Assembly: GCA_963677345.2 (NCBI GenBank)
Contig: CAXXLC010000030.1
Span: 78,320 to 142,319 of the forward strand
Source of the DNA: Saccharicrinis sp963677345
GTDB lineage: Bacteria; Bacteroidota; Bacteroidia; Bacteroidales; Marinilabiliaceae
Direction: 5' to 3'
DNA: 64,000 nucleotides
Shown: positions 9,529-18,006 of the stretch, piece by piece
Layout of the letters: each line of letters opens with the position of its first letter
Numbering within the stretch: the stretch's first letter is position 1
Notes under the pieces: model-generated
What the model saw: only the letters and a program-made list of their open reading frames with translations
What the model was told of the DNA's origin: nothing
Database searches by the model: none
Translations under genes and position numbers: made by a program

Positions 9529-10836
9529 ATGCAAAAGGTTATTTTAGTATTCCTAATTTTAGTAGGAGTGAGAGTTCATGTAGCATATGGACAAGGAGGA
9601 GAGAATTGCAAAGCAGCAGTGGCTGCAAGTCAGGGAATAAATATCAGTGATAATGCATCCGGAGATCAGTGGTTTGTTTATACGGCCACAATGGATGGGG
9701 AAGTCACCGTGTCTACAGTAGGATTAACTTCAGCAAATACTTACGTTGAAATTTATGATGGTTGTGATCAGGAAGCATTTACTTTTAGTGATAATTTTAT
9801 AGATGATCAATCAGAGGTTTCCTTTGAAGTAATAAATGGACTTACCTATTATATCAATTGGAGAAATTATTATACAAACCAGGAGTTTGAATGGAATCTT
9901 GAAGAAAAGAGTGTAGCCCAGGGAGAATTTTGTAGTTATCCTTTATCTTCAACAGCTGGTTACATGGTTAGTAATGCTCCTCAAAATAAATACAGGTGGT
10001 TTGAGTTTACAGCTTCAAGAAACGGAAAAGTAACAGTTAGAGCAGTAAGTGATAATGCTGATGATTGTAGGGTTGCTGTTTTTGATGATTGTAGTTATAC
10101 TTCCTCTATTAATAACGATCAGAGTTGGAATCCGAGTAGGATAGCCTTTGATGCTGTAGAAGGAGAAACTTATTTGATTTGTTGGCAAAATGGAGCCAAC
10201 AATGGAATAATTGATTGGACTATTGAAGAAAGTAACTGGAAGTCAGGTGAAAGATGTATCGATCCTATTGATATAGATGTATCAGATGAAAATACCATTG
10301 ATCACGAATCAGCAACAAATAAGTGGTATAGATTTATTGCTCGTCAGGATGGAGATCTTACTATTACAAGTGTAGGGTTAACTTCTGAAGATACTTACTT
10401 GGAAGTATACACCGGTTGTGGTGAACAAAGAGCATATTACAGTGATGATGCAGATGGTTTACAATCAGAGTTAAGTATTGATGTAGAAGCAGGTAAAGCA
10501 TACTTAATTAAATGGGATAAAATTTTTACTCCGGAGGCTTATTCATGGAGTCTGAAATCTTCTCAGTTAACTACGGATATACCAGATGTTAAAGAAAGTG
10601 ATTTAATAGTGTATCCTAATCCAACAGAAGGCTTAGTTAATATAGATTTGACAAGTTTTGATTCTAAAACAGTTAGTGTCAAGGTTGTGAGTTTATCAGG
10701 AGCAACTGCTGGCTTGTTTGAATTAAATGCAGGTATTGTTGATCAGTTTGATATATCAGGTTTACAAAGTGGAGTATATCAAATTGTAGTTGAAGATTTG
10801 GTGTCGCGTAAAGTAGTTCGTTTAGTAAAACAATAA
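9529..10836 (+). CDS. T9SS-exported protein with three pre-peptidase-like repeats
   Basis: A secreted protein of 435 residues. A signal peptide (residues 1-22, ending VAYGQ) is followed by three homologous domains of about 108 residues (about 23-131, 132-238, 239-347). Each starts GE-x-C, has a W-F/Y-x-F/Y-x-A motif, a DG-x-(V/L)-T strand and a late W. The pattern resembles PPC-like beta-sandwich domains. Repeats 1 and 3 are closest to each other (GLTSANTYVEIYDGC versus GLTSEDTYLEVYTGC). The C-terminal 80 residues are a type IX secretion type A sorting domain (VYPNPTEG ... SGVYQIVVED ... KVVRLVKQ). So it crosses the outer membrane through T9SS and is probably surface-attached. No catalytic site is visible; adhesion or glycan binding is a guess. 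Confidence 0.85.
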   Translation: MQKVILVFLILVGVRVHVAYGQGGENCKAAVAASQGINISDNASGDQWFVYTATMDGEVTVSTVGLTSANTYVEIYDGCDQEAFTFSDNFIDDQSEVSFEVINGLTYYINWRNYYTNQEFEWNLEEKSVAQGEFCSYPLSSTAGYMVSNAPQNKYRWFEFTASRNGKVTVRAVSDNADDCRVAVFDDCSYTSSINNDQSWNPSRIAFDAVEGETYLICWQNGANNGIIDWTIEESNWKSGERCIDPIDIDVSDENTIDHESATNKWYRFIARQDGDLTITSVGLTSEDTYLEVYTGCGEQRAYYSDDADGLQSELSIDVEAGKAYLIKWDKIFTPEAYSWSLKSSQLTTDIPDVKESDLIVYPNPTEGLVNIDLTSFDSKTVSVKVVSLSGATAGLFELNAGIVDQFDISGLQSGVYQIVVEDLVSRKVVRLVKQ

Positions 10837-10859
10837 AATATAACCACGCATTTTGAATG

Positions 10860-10902
10860 ATGCACTTTAGAGAAGTTTGGTCTGATCTAAAGTGCATTTT
10901 TT
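10860..10902 (+). terminator. Rho-independent terminator
   Basis: A perfect 12-bp stem (ATGCACTTTAGA at 10860-10871 with TCTAAAGTGCAT at 10886-10897) is followed by a T-run, 24 bp after the T9SS protein gene. It separates that gene from cstA. Confidence 0.85.
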
Positions 10903-10932
10903 GTTATTTTTGCAAGTCTAATTTATAATGAA

Positions 10933-12384
10933 ATGATTACTTTTTTAATTTCTATCGCATTATTAATTTTAGGCTTTGTTTTTTATGGCAGGTTTATAGA
11001 AAAGTTTTTTGGTGCTGATGACTCAATAAATACTCCAGCTATTACGCAACGTGATGGTGTTGATTTTACTCCTCTGCCAACTTGGAAAGTTTTTACTATC
11101 CAGTTTTTAAATATTGCTGGATTAGGTCCTGTTTTTGGAGCAATATTAGGTGCAAAATATGGCCAGTGGTCTTATGTGTGGATTGTATTTGGTTGTATTT
11201 TTATGGGAGCTGTTCATGATTATTTTTCAGGAATGTTATCCCTAAGAAACGGGGGAGCCAGCGTTCCTGAGCTGGTGGGAAAATATCTGGGAAATGGTTT
11301 TAGGTATTTGTTAAGAATTTTTACATTGCTTCTTTTGGTTTTTGTTGGAGTGGCATTTGTATCCGGACCGGCGGGTTTGCTTGCTTATCAAACAAACGGA
11401 GGTTTTGAAATATGGGTTTATGTGATTTTTGCATATTATTTATTAGCCACCCTTTTACCTATTAATAAGATTATAGGAAAGATTTATCCATTTTTCGCTG
11501 CCGCTCTTTTGCTAATGGCTATTGGTATTGCAGGAGCAATGATTGTAAATTACTTTAACGGTGAATTTTCAATGGGGGAATTGTCGTTTTCCGGATTGAA
11601 AAATTTGCATCATAATCCAGAACAAAATATTCTTTTTCCTATGATGTTCATTGTGATTTCTTGTGGTGCAATATCTGGGTTTCATTCTACACAAGCACCA
11701 ATGATGGCACGTTGTATTAAAAAGGAGAGCTATGGACGTTATGCTTTTTATGGAGCTATGATCGCAGAAGGAATTGTTGCGATAATATGGGCTACTGCTG
11801 CAATGAATTATTTTGGTGATGTGAATAATCTTAATGAGGTTATGCTGGTTAAAGAACATAACCCGGCTTGGATTGTCAATGTGATTTCTGAAGATTGGAT
11901 GGGGAAAGCAGGAGCTGTTTTTGTTGTTATTGGAGTTATTGTTTTACCTATTTCAACAGGTGATACAGCATTTAGAAGTGCAAGATTAACATTAGCTGAT
12001 ATTTTCTCATATAAACAAAAGAGTATTAAAAGTAGATTAATTATTAGTGTTCCTCTTTTTGTAATTGGTTTTATCCTTACTCAACTTGAGTTTTCTACAA
12101 TCTGGAAATTTCTTGGACTGTCAAATCAGATTTTGTCGGTAGTGATGTTGTGGACAATAGCAATGTATTTAATACGATCGGGTAAAAAACATTGGTTTTT
12201 ATCTATTCCAGCCATGTTTATGACTGCAGTTTGTGTTACTTATATTTTTGTTGCCCCTTATTCAAATGGAGGCTTAGGGTTAAATAAAAATGTTGGTGTT
12301 ATTTTGGGATTGTTATCATCCCTTTTTTCATTTATTGGTTTTATATATGTTGGTAAAAGGAGGGTAGATACTCCAATAAATTAA
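10933..12384 (+). CDS. cstA: Carbon starvation protein CstA-family transporter
   Basis: An inner-membrane permease of 483 residues with about 14 hydrophobic segments. CstA proteins import peptides or pyruvate. Family landmarks are the start MITFLISIALLILGFVFYG, PAITQRDGVDFTPLPTWKVF, FLNIAGLGPVFGAILGAKYG, FMGAVHDYFSGMLSLRNGG and PISTGDTAFRSARL. It is much shorter than the roughly 700-residue E. coli CstA and lacks its C-terminal extension, which is the usual form in Bacteroidota and Firmicutes. It stands alone behind a strong terminator and a possible -7 box TATTTTTG at 10905-10912, so it is probably monocistronic. It converges on the nitroreductase gene. Substrate (peptides, pyruvate or both) is not decided by sequence. 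Confidence 0.88.
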   Translation: MITFLISIALLILGFVFYGRFIEKFFGADDSINTPAITQRDGVDFTPLPTWKVFTIQFLNIAGLGPVFGAILGAKYGQWSYVWIVFGCIFMGAVHDYFSGMLSLRNGGASVPELVGKYLGNGFRYLLRIFTLLLLVFVGVAFVSGPAGLLAYQTNGGFEIWVYVIFAYYLLATLLPINKIIGKIYPFFAAALLLMAIGIAGAMIVNYFNGEFSMGELSFSGLKNLHHNPEQNILFPMMFIVISCGAISGFHSTQAPMMARCIKKESYGRYAFYGAMIAEGIVAIIWATAAMNYFGDVNNLNEVMLVKEHNPAWIVNVISEDWMGKAGAVFVVIGVIVLPISTGDTAFRSARLTLADIFSYKQKSIKSRLIISVPLFVIGFILTQLEFSTIWKFLGLSNQILSVVMLWTIAMYLIRSGKKHWFLSIPAMFMTAVCVTYIFVAPYSNGGLGLNKNVGVILGLLSSLFSFIGFIYVGKRRVDTPIN

Positions 12385-12417
12385 AGAACCTACCCGGGCT
12401 ATAGTAATAAATGTATT

Positions 12418-13047
12418 CTAATATTTAATAATTAAATCATCTAAAGCATATCTTACCTTAGCTAAGGTTTGATATTTGTCTTCACTTGCTCTGTAACCAA
12501 TTGAGGCAACAACAACAGAATTTAGGTTTTTATCTTTTAATCCAAGAATTTCATCAAATCCGTTATTGTCAAAACCTTCCATAGGACATGCATCAATTGA
12601 TAGTTGAGCGGCAGTATATAATAAAAATCCTAAACCGATATAGCATTGTTTTGAAGCCCAGGTTGTAAGTGCATCTTTTGATAACCTATTTGTTTTCCCC
12701 AGTATTGCTGCTTTGTAGTCCGAAAGATCGTCAAATGACATCCCTCTTGTCTTAGCAATTCGTTCTATGAATTCATCCACATCTTTTTCTGAAATATTGT
12801 TTTTGGCAGCAAAAATAATAATGTGAGATGCTTCTGTGAATTGCGGTTGATTGAAACCTGCTTCTTTTAGATGTTGTTTAGTTTTTTCATCTTCAATAAT
12901 TAAAACCTTGAATGGTTGTAAGCCAAATGAAGTGGGTGCTAAATTAATTGCATTCATTAATAAATCCAGATCTTCGGTTTTTATTTTTTTGTCAGGATTA
13001 AAATGCTTTGTTGCATATCTCCAGTTTAATTGTTTTAAAATATCCAT
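12418..13047 (-). CDS. Nitroreductase family NAD(P)H-dependent oxidoreductase
   Basis: An FMN-dependent cytoplasmic oxidoreductase of 209 residues, the full family length. The start MDILKQLNWRYATKHFNPDKKI contains the RYATKxF motif that contacts FMN phosphate. LAPTSFGLQPFKVLII and the later CPMEGFD are further NfsB/FRase-I-type signatures. These enzymes reduce nitroaromatics, quinones or flavins. It is divergent from the tetR gene (167 bp between starts), so it may belong to the same stress response as the efflux operon. The substrate is unknown. The 70-codon frame opposite its 5' end is a shadow. Confidence 0.87.
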   Translation of the reverse strand: MDILKQLNWRYATKHFNPDKKIKTEDLDLLMNAINLAPTSFGLQPFKVLIIEDEKTKQHLKEAGFNQPQFTEASHIIIFAAKNNISEKDVDEFIERIAKTRGMSFDDLSDYKAAILGKTNRLSKDALTTWASKQCYIGLGFLLYTAAQLSIDACPMEGFDNNGFDEILGLKDKNLNSVVVASIGYRASEDKYQTLAKVRYALDDLIIKY

Positions 13048-13183
13048 TGTAAACTTTTATTGATTAAACAGATGAGTTTGTTTTTTGTTGCGACAAGTCT
13101 ATTTAAATATATATGGTATATGTGAAATTTATTTTTTGGAAGTTACTTTATTGAAATTAATTGTTATAATTGCATTTTATAAA

Positions 13184-13211
13184 AGTAAACTAAATATACT
13201 ATATTAGTATA
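13184..13211 (+). promoter_or_regulatory. Candidate TetR operator upstream of tetR
   Basis: AGTAAACTA (13184-13192) is followed by a 17-bp palindrome (13195-13211, arms TATACTA and TAGTATA, spacer TAT) ending four bases before the tetR ATG. The same nonamer recurs as an inverted pair behind tetR. Placement over the start region suggests autorepression. Confidence 0.5.
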
Positions 13212-13214
13212 GCT

Positions 13215-13790
13215 ATGGCTAAAGTTGGTGATGTTGAAATAGAATCAAGGGTTTTTGATACAACAAAAGAGATGCTTGTAAAATATGGTGTTCGTGGATG
13301 GAATATGGATGATTTATCGAAGGAGTGTGGTATTTCAAAAAGAACTTTATATAAGATCATTGGGAATAAAGAAGACTTGCTTTACAAGTGTTTAGAGGAT
13401 AATTTTATAAAAGAAATTGAAAGTAGAAGGTCGTTTTTAAGTGGTACAGAAACTTATGTATCAAAACTTGATGCTTTTGGTTTTTATATGGCACGGAGTT
13501 TTGATGATTTTGTATTGTTAAATGCTAAAGACATTAACCTGGAATATCCACGAATAGAAGAGATGATTTTAAAAAATAAAAAGAGATTAAATCAAATAAT
13601 ACTTGATTTTTTTGTACAAGGTCAGGAGTTAGGATGTATTACTAAAAGTATTGATCCGTCATTAATTACTGAATTTATAGATTTAATAATTACTGCAAAT
13701 ATATTAATTGGTCAATCTTCAACTGAGTTTAGGGCAAAATTAATTCCTGAATTGGATATTGTGATTCAGGGAATAAGGCTAAAAAGATAA
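13215..13790 (+). CDS. TetR/AcrR family regulator of the efflux operon
   Basis: A DNA-binding repressor of 191 residues. The N-terminal HTH is clear: TKEMLVKYGVRGWNMDDLSKECGISKRTLYKIIGNKEDLL at about residues 16-55. The C-terminal ligand domain is helical and not conserved, as usual. It is the first gene before the adaptor/RND/TolC genes, 87 bp upstream of the adaptor, and matching AGTAAACTA half-sites lie on both sides of it. The natural reading is a repressor relieved by a pump substrate. The ATG at 13215 directly follows the palindrome and gives the normal family N-terminus. The divergent nitroreductase may share the operator. The inducer is unknown. Confidence 0.87.
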   Translation: MAKVGDVEIESRVFDTTKEMLVKYGVRGWNMDDLSKECGISKRTLYKIIGNKEDLLYKCLEDNFIKEIESRRSFLSGTETYVSKLDAFGFYMARSFDDFVLLNAKDINLEYPRIEEMILKNKKRLNQIILDFFVQGQELGCITKSIDPSLITEFIDLIITANILIGQSSTEFRAKLIPELDIVIQGIRLKR

Positions 13791-13804
13791 TTTTTTTATC
13801 TAAA

Positions 13805-13834
13805 AGTAAACTAAAAACACAAAAATAGTTTACT
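13805..13834 (+). promoter_or_regulatory. Candidate TetR operator before the efflux genes
   Basis: A perfect inverted repeat with 9-bp arms AGTAAACTA (13805-13813) and TAGTTTACT (13826-13834), spacer 12, lies between tetR and the adaptor gene. The arm is identical to the site at 13184-13192, which supports one regulator acting at both places. Confidence 0.55.
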
Positions 13835-13877
13835 AAGTATTTTGGGATTTATAACTATTAAATAATATTTTATTAAA

Positions 13878-14945
13878 ATGAGAAAGAGAAAATTATTTCT
13901 GTTCCTGGTTTTAGCTGTTTTGATTGGATGTAAAGAAAACAAGCAAGTTCAGAAAAAGGAAAGAAGTGTAAAGGTTACAAAAGTCGAGTCTTTGGATAAG
14001 GCTATGAATAAACTAACCCTACCAGCAACGGTTAATGAGCGAAGAAGGGTAGATTTAGCTTTTCGGGTGGGTGGTCCATTAGTTACACTTAATAATATAG
14101 TGGGTAGTTATGTTGAAAAAGATCAGGTTATCGCAAGTATTGATAACAGAGATTTTCAAGTAGGACTTTCAAAGGCCGAATCGAATTATAAGTTAGCAAA
14201 AGCTGAGTACGAACGTTATAAAATGTTGCTTTCGCAAGAGAGTGTCTCTAAAAGCCTTTTTGATAAAATTGAGGCTCAGTATATCTTAGCAAAAGGTAAT
14301 TATGAAGATGCTAAAAATGCTTTGGAAGACACACAACTAAGAGCTCCTTTTTCTGGATATGTTGACTTGGTTTATGTCGAAAACTTTGAAAAAGTAAATC
14401 CGGGACAACCTATTGTTTCGTTTTTAGATTTGTCAACATATAAAGTTAATGCATGGATTTCGGTTAATGATGCAAAGTTGATTGATGACAACTCATCATT
14501 TTTATGTGTCATTAATGATAAAGATTCAACTTACCGGATAGATGCAAAACTGTTGGAGCTTGGTTCCAAATCAAATTTTTCAAAGCAATCTTACCCTATA
14601 TCGGTAGTTATTGAGGCTCCTAAAAGTGTTAAACTACGTGCTGGTATGACTGCTCAATTACAAGTGTATAAATCGAATGATACTAATTCGGACTTGTGTG
14701 TGATTCCCGTAACTTCAGTTTTTTCAACAGGGAAAGAAAAATGCGTGTGGATTTTTAGGAATAATCAGGTATCAAAAAGAATTGTGGAATTAGGCCAGAT
14801 TCTGTCTGATGATGAAATAGTTATTGATAAAGGGCTTAAGGAAAATGAAGTAGTTGTTACTGCAGGTGTAAATTATTTACAAGAGGGTGAAAAAGTAAAG
14901 ATTTACAAAGGATTCTCATCAACCAATAAAGGAAATCAACTATAG
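13878..14945 (+). CDS. RND efflux periplasmic adaptor (membrane fusion lipoprotein)
   Basis: The adaptor of 355 residues linking the inner-membrane RND pump with TolC. It has a lipoprotein signal (MRKRKLFLFLVLAVLIGC; Cys18 lipobox LIGC), so it is anchored in a membrane. A split barrel-sandwich or lipoyl half (RVGGPLVTLNNIVGSYVEKDQVIASID), a helical hairpin (about residues 95-145), the second half ending LRAPFSGYVDLVYVE and a beta-barrel domain follow in HlyD/AcrA order. It is 87 bp after tetR and 8 bp before the pump gene, so is part of one operon. Substrate unknown. Confidence 0.9.
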   Translation: MRKRKLFLFLVLAVLIGCKENKQVQKKERSVKVTKVESLDKAMNKLTLPATVNERRRVDLAFRVGGPLVTLNNIVGSYVEKDQVIASIDNRDFQVGLSKAESNYKLAKAEYERYKMLLSQESVSKSLFDKIEAQYILAKGNYEDAKNALEDTQLRAPFSGYVDLVYVENFEKVNPGQPIVSFLDLSTYKVNAWISVNDAKLIDDNSSFLCVINDKDSTYRIDAKLLELGSKSNFSKQSYPISVVIEAPKSVKLRAGMTAQLQVYKSNDTNSDLCVIPVTSVFSTGKEKCVWIFRNNQVSKRIVELGQILSDDEIVIDKGLKENEVVVTAGVNYLQEGEKVKIYKGFSSTNKGNQL

Positions 14946-14953
14946 TTTTAGAT

Positions 14954-17900
14954 ATGAATTTAGCAGAATATACATTAAAAAACAGGGTTTTCGTATACTT
15001 TATTTTAGTGTTGGTTTTTTTGGGAGGAATCATCTCTTATTTTAAAGTTGGTAAACTTGAAGATGCAGAGTTCACAATAAAAACCGCTTTGGTTGTAACA
15101 AGATACCCGGGAGCTTCTCAATATGAGGTGGAGCAGGAGTTAACAGAAAAGATTGAAAGGGCCGCCCAGCAAATGGATAATATAGACGAAATCTATTCCA
15201 GCTCATATTCAGGTTTGTCCATTATTCAAATTGACCTGAAAGAAAGTATGCGGGCAAAGCAAATGCCTCAGGAGTGGGATATTTTACGTAAGAAAATTAA
15301 TGATATAAAAGGAGAGTTACCACCAGGTGCTCATGAACCTGCTGTTGTTGATGATTTTGGTGATGTGTATGGTATGTATTACGCATTAACGGGTGATGGT
15401 TATTCTCAGGATCAGGTTAATGATTATGCTCGTTTTATTCAGCGAGAGTTGCTCACTGTTGGTCAGGTCGGAAAAATTACTTTGTTTGGAGATCGAACCG
15501 AATGTGTGGATTTAATTATTGACTATGAAAAACTTTCTGAACTGGGTGTAAATCCTGGTGTGATAATAGGTGCATTAAATGCTCAGTCAGGAATAGCAGC
15601 TGCCGGAACAATACAATTGAACCAGTTAAATGTAAGGGTGTCGGGTAATACTGCTTTTAATAGTATTGAGGATATCAAAAATACTATTGTTCAGGTTGGT
15701 CAGGAGCAATTTTATTTAAAGGATTTAGTAAAGGTGAAAAAATCTTACCTGGAGCCTGTTATGAGTATGCAGCGTTTTAATAATAAACCTGCTGTGGGAA
15801 TTGGTATTTCTACCGTTAACGGAGGTAATGTACTAACCATGGCTGATAATATTAATGGCAAACTGGCAAAGATTACAGAACAGCTTCCTGTTGGACTGGA
15901 ATTGCATACTATTTATGATCAGGCAAGGGAAGTGAGGAATGCTAACAATGTATTTGTAGTTAACCTTATTGAATCAATTGTGATTGTAATTGTAATTCTC
16001 TTGGTTTCAATGGGACTGCGGTCTGGAATTCTTATTAGTAGTGGTTTGTTGTTTTCTATTTTGGGAACATTGATTGCCATGAAAGCTTTTGATATTTCTC
16101 TCCATCGTACATCTTTATCTGCAATTATTATTGCAATGGGTATGTTGGTTGATAATGCTATTGTGGTTACGGATGGTATTATAGTTTCTCTGCAAAGAGG
16201 GTTAAACGTTAAAAAAGCAATTGTAAATATTGGTAAGTCAACAGCATGGCCATTGTTGGGAGCTACTTTTATTGCAATCTTAGCTTTTTTACCAGTATTC
16301 TTAGCACCTAATAGCGCAGGTGAAATTAATGAAGACTTATTTAAAGTTTTGGCAATATCATTGGGTTTAAGTTGGATTTTTGCAATGACGCAAACTCCTT
16401 TGGTTTGTGAAAGATTTTTAAAGCCAACCAAAGATGTACAAAATCCTTTTGAAGGGAAATGGTATAAATTATTTGAATCTATTCTTGAAAAGATTTTAAA
16501 GTATCGAAAGGTTTCTTTAGCGGGAGTTTTGATATTATTAGTTGCTTCTATTGTTGCTTTTGGTCATACAAAAAAGGCATTTTTTATGCCTCTTGAAAAA
16601 AATTATACTTTGGTTGATTATTGGTTGCCGGAAGGAAGTAACATACATCAGGTTTCCAGAGATATGGAATCAATAGAAGAATATTTGCTGGATAGTGTTA
16701 ATGCAGTTAAAAATGTAACTACCAGTATTGGCCAAACTCCACCGCGTTACATACTTAGTGCTCAAACACAAAGCTACAATTCAAGTTATGGTCAGTTAAT
16801 GATTGAAACAAACACTTTAGAGGGTGTTGACTCAGTTAATTCCATCATCAGAAATAAACTTGAAGTTCGTTATCCGAATGCTCGTTTCAGAATTAAGGGA
16901 TATATTGGCGGACCACCAATTGAATATAAAGTTGAAGCTCGATTTATTGGTCCTGATCCTGCCGTGTTACGTGATCTTGCTCAGCAAGCCGAAGCTGTTT
17001 TCAGATCAGAACCGGCAATTGGCGACATTACTAACGACTGGCGTAATGAGGTCTTGGTTTGGAAGCCTAAATACTCTCAGGTTAAAGCCAGTAAAGCTGG
17101 AATTACAAGGGCTGATTTAGGTAATGCTATATTAAGTTCAACTTCTGCAGGTTTGGGTATAGGTTTATATCGGGATAATGATGTGATGCGACCTATTTTC
17201 TTAAAAACAGATCAGAAAACACAGAATAATCTTGAGCGTATATCAAATACACAAGTTTGGGGCGTGAATAGTAAAGCTTCCGTACCCTTAAAAGAATTAG
17301 TGGAGAACAATATTGATGTTTCTTTTGAAAATAGTGTAGTTCAAAGATATAACCGTCAAAGAGCTATTACTGTTCAATGTGATCCATTGGATCCTAATAT
17401 GAGTGGTGCATCTTTACAGGCATTAGTTCAGCCTAAAATTGAATCAATTGTTTTACCAGAAGGGTACTCATTAATGTGGGATGGCGAATTTAAACCTTCT
17501 TTAGAGGCAAATGAAGCTACAGGAACATATATGCCTTTAGCTATGCTTTTAATAGTGTTAATTGTAGTAATGTTATTTAATAGTATCCGTCAATCCTTGA
17601 TTGTAATGGCAATTATTCCACTCTCAATAATTGGTGTGTCAATAGGTTTGTTTGTTACAGGTAAAGCTTTTGGTTTTATGGCAATTACCGGATTTTTAGG
17701 ATTAATAGGTATGGTGCTGAAAAATGCCATTGTAATGATGGATGAGATTAACCTTAATCTTAATATGGAAAATATTAGTCCGTATGAAGCTGTGGTAAAT
17801 GCAGCGGTAAGCCGGATGCGCCCTGTTTTGCTGGCAGCATTAACTACCATTTTTGGAATGTTTCCACTTATAACAGATGCCATGTACGGTTCTATGGCTG

Positions 17901-17998
17901 TAACGATCATCTTTGGGTTGTTCTTTGCTACATTTCTTACCTTGTTGGTATTGCCACTCTTCTATGTGTTATTTTATAAAATTAAACCGGCAAATTAA
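14954..17998 (+). CDS. RND efflux transporter permease (HAE1-like)
   Basis: A proton-driven inner-membrane pump of 1014 residues with the duplicated RND architecture: TM1 at the N-terminus (VFVYFILVLVFLGGIISYF), two large periplasmic loops and 12 TM helices. TM4 reads GMLVDNAIVVTDG, so the first Asp of the usual D-D proton relay is kept while the second is Asn; the TM10 lysine is present in GMVLKNAIVMMDE. This occurs in a divergent RND subgroup. Spacing is 8 bp on both sides (adaptor upstream, crotonase-like gene downstream). The long reverse-strand frames inside it are shadows. It probably exports drugs, detergents or lipophilic metabolites; which ones cannot be said. Confidence 0.92.
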   Translation: MNLAEYTLKNRVFVYFILVLVFLGGIISYFKVGKLEDAEFTIKTALVVTRYPGASQYEVEQELTEKIERAAQQMDNIDEIYSSSYSGLSIIQIDLKESMRAKQMPQEWDILRKKINDIKGELPPGAHEPAVVDDFGDVYGMYYALTGDGYSQDQVNDYARFIQRELLTVGQVGKITLFGDRTECVDLIIDYEKLSELGVNPGVIIGALNAQSGIAAAGTIQLNQLNVRVSGNTAFNSIEDIKNTIVQVGQEQFYLKDLVKVKKSYLEPVMSMQRFNNKPAVGIGISTVNGGNVLTMADNINGKLAKITEQLPVGLELHTIYDQAREVRNANNVFVVNLIESIVIVIVILLVSMGLRSGILISSGLLFSILGTLIAMKAFDISLHRTSLSAIIIAMGMLVDNAIVVTDGIIVSLQRGLNVKKAIVNIGKSTAWPLLGATFIAILAFLPVFLAPNSAGEINEDLFKVLAISLGLSWIFAMTQTPLVCERFLKPTKDVQNPFEGKWYKLFESILEKILKYRKVSLAGVLILLVASIVAFGHTKKAFFMPLEKNYTLVDYWLPEGSNIHQVSRDMESIEEYLLDSVNAVKNVTTSIGQTPPRYILSAQTQSYNSSYGQLMIETNTLEGVDSVNSIIRNKLEVRYPNARFRIKGYIGGPPIEYKVEARFIGPDPAVLRDLAQQAEAVFRSEPAIGDITNDWRNEVLVWKPKYSQVKASKAGITRADLGNAILSSTSAGLGIGLYRDNDVMRPIFLKTDQKTQNNLERISNTQVWGVNSKASVPLKELVENNIDVSFENSVVQRYNRQRAITVQCDPLDPNMSGASLQALVQPKIESIVLPEGYSLMWDGEFKPSLEANEATGTYMPLAMLLIVLIVVMLFNSIRQSLIVMAIIPLSIIGVSIGLFVTGKAFGFMAITGFLGLIGMVLKNAIVMMDEINLNLNMENISPYEAVVNAAVSRMRPVLLAALTTIFGMFPLITDAMYGSMAVTIIFGLFFATFLTLLVLPLFYVLFYKIKPAN

Positions 17999-18006
17999 TC
18001 GAATTT

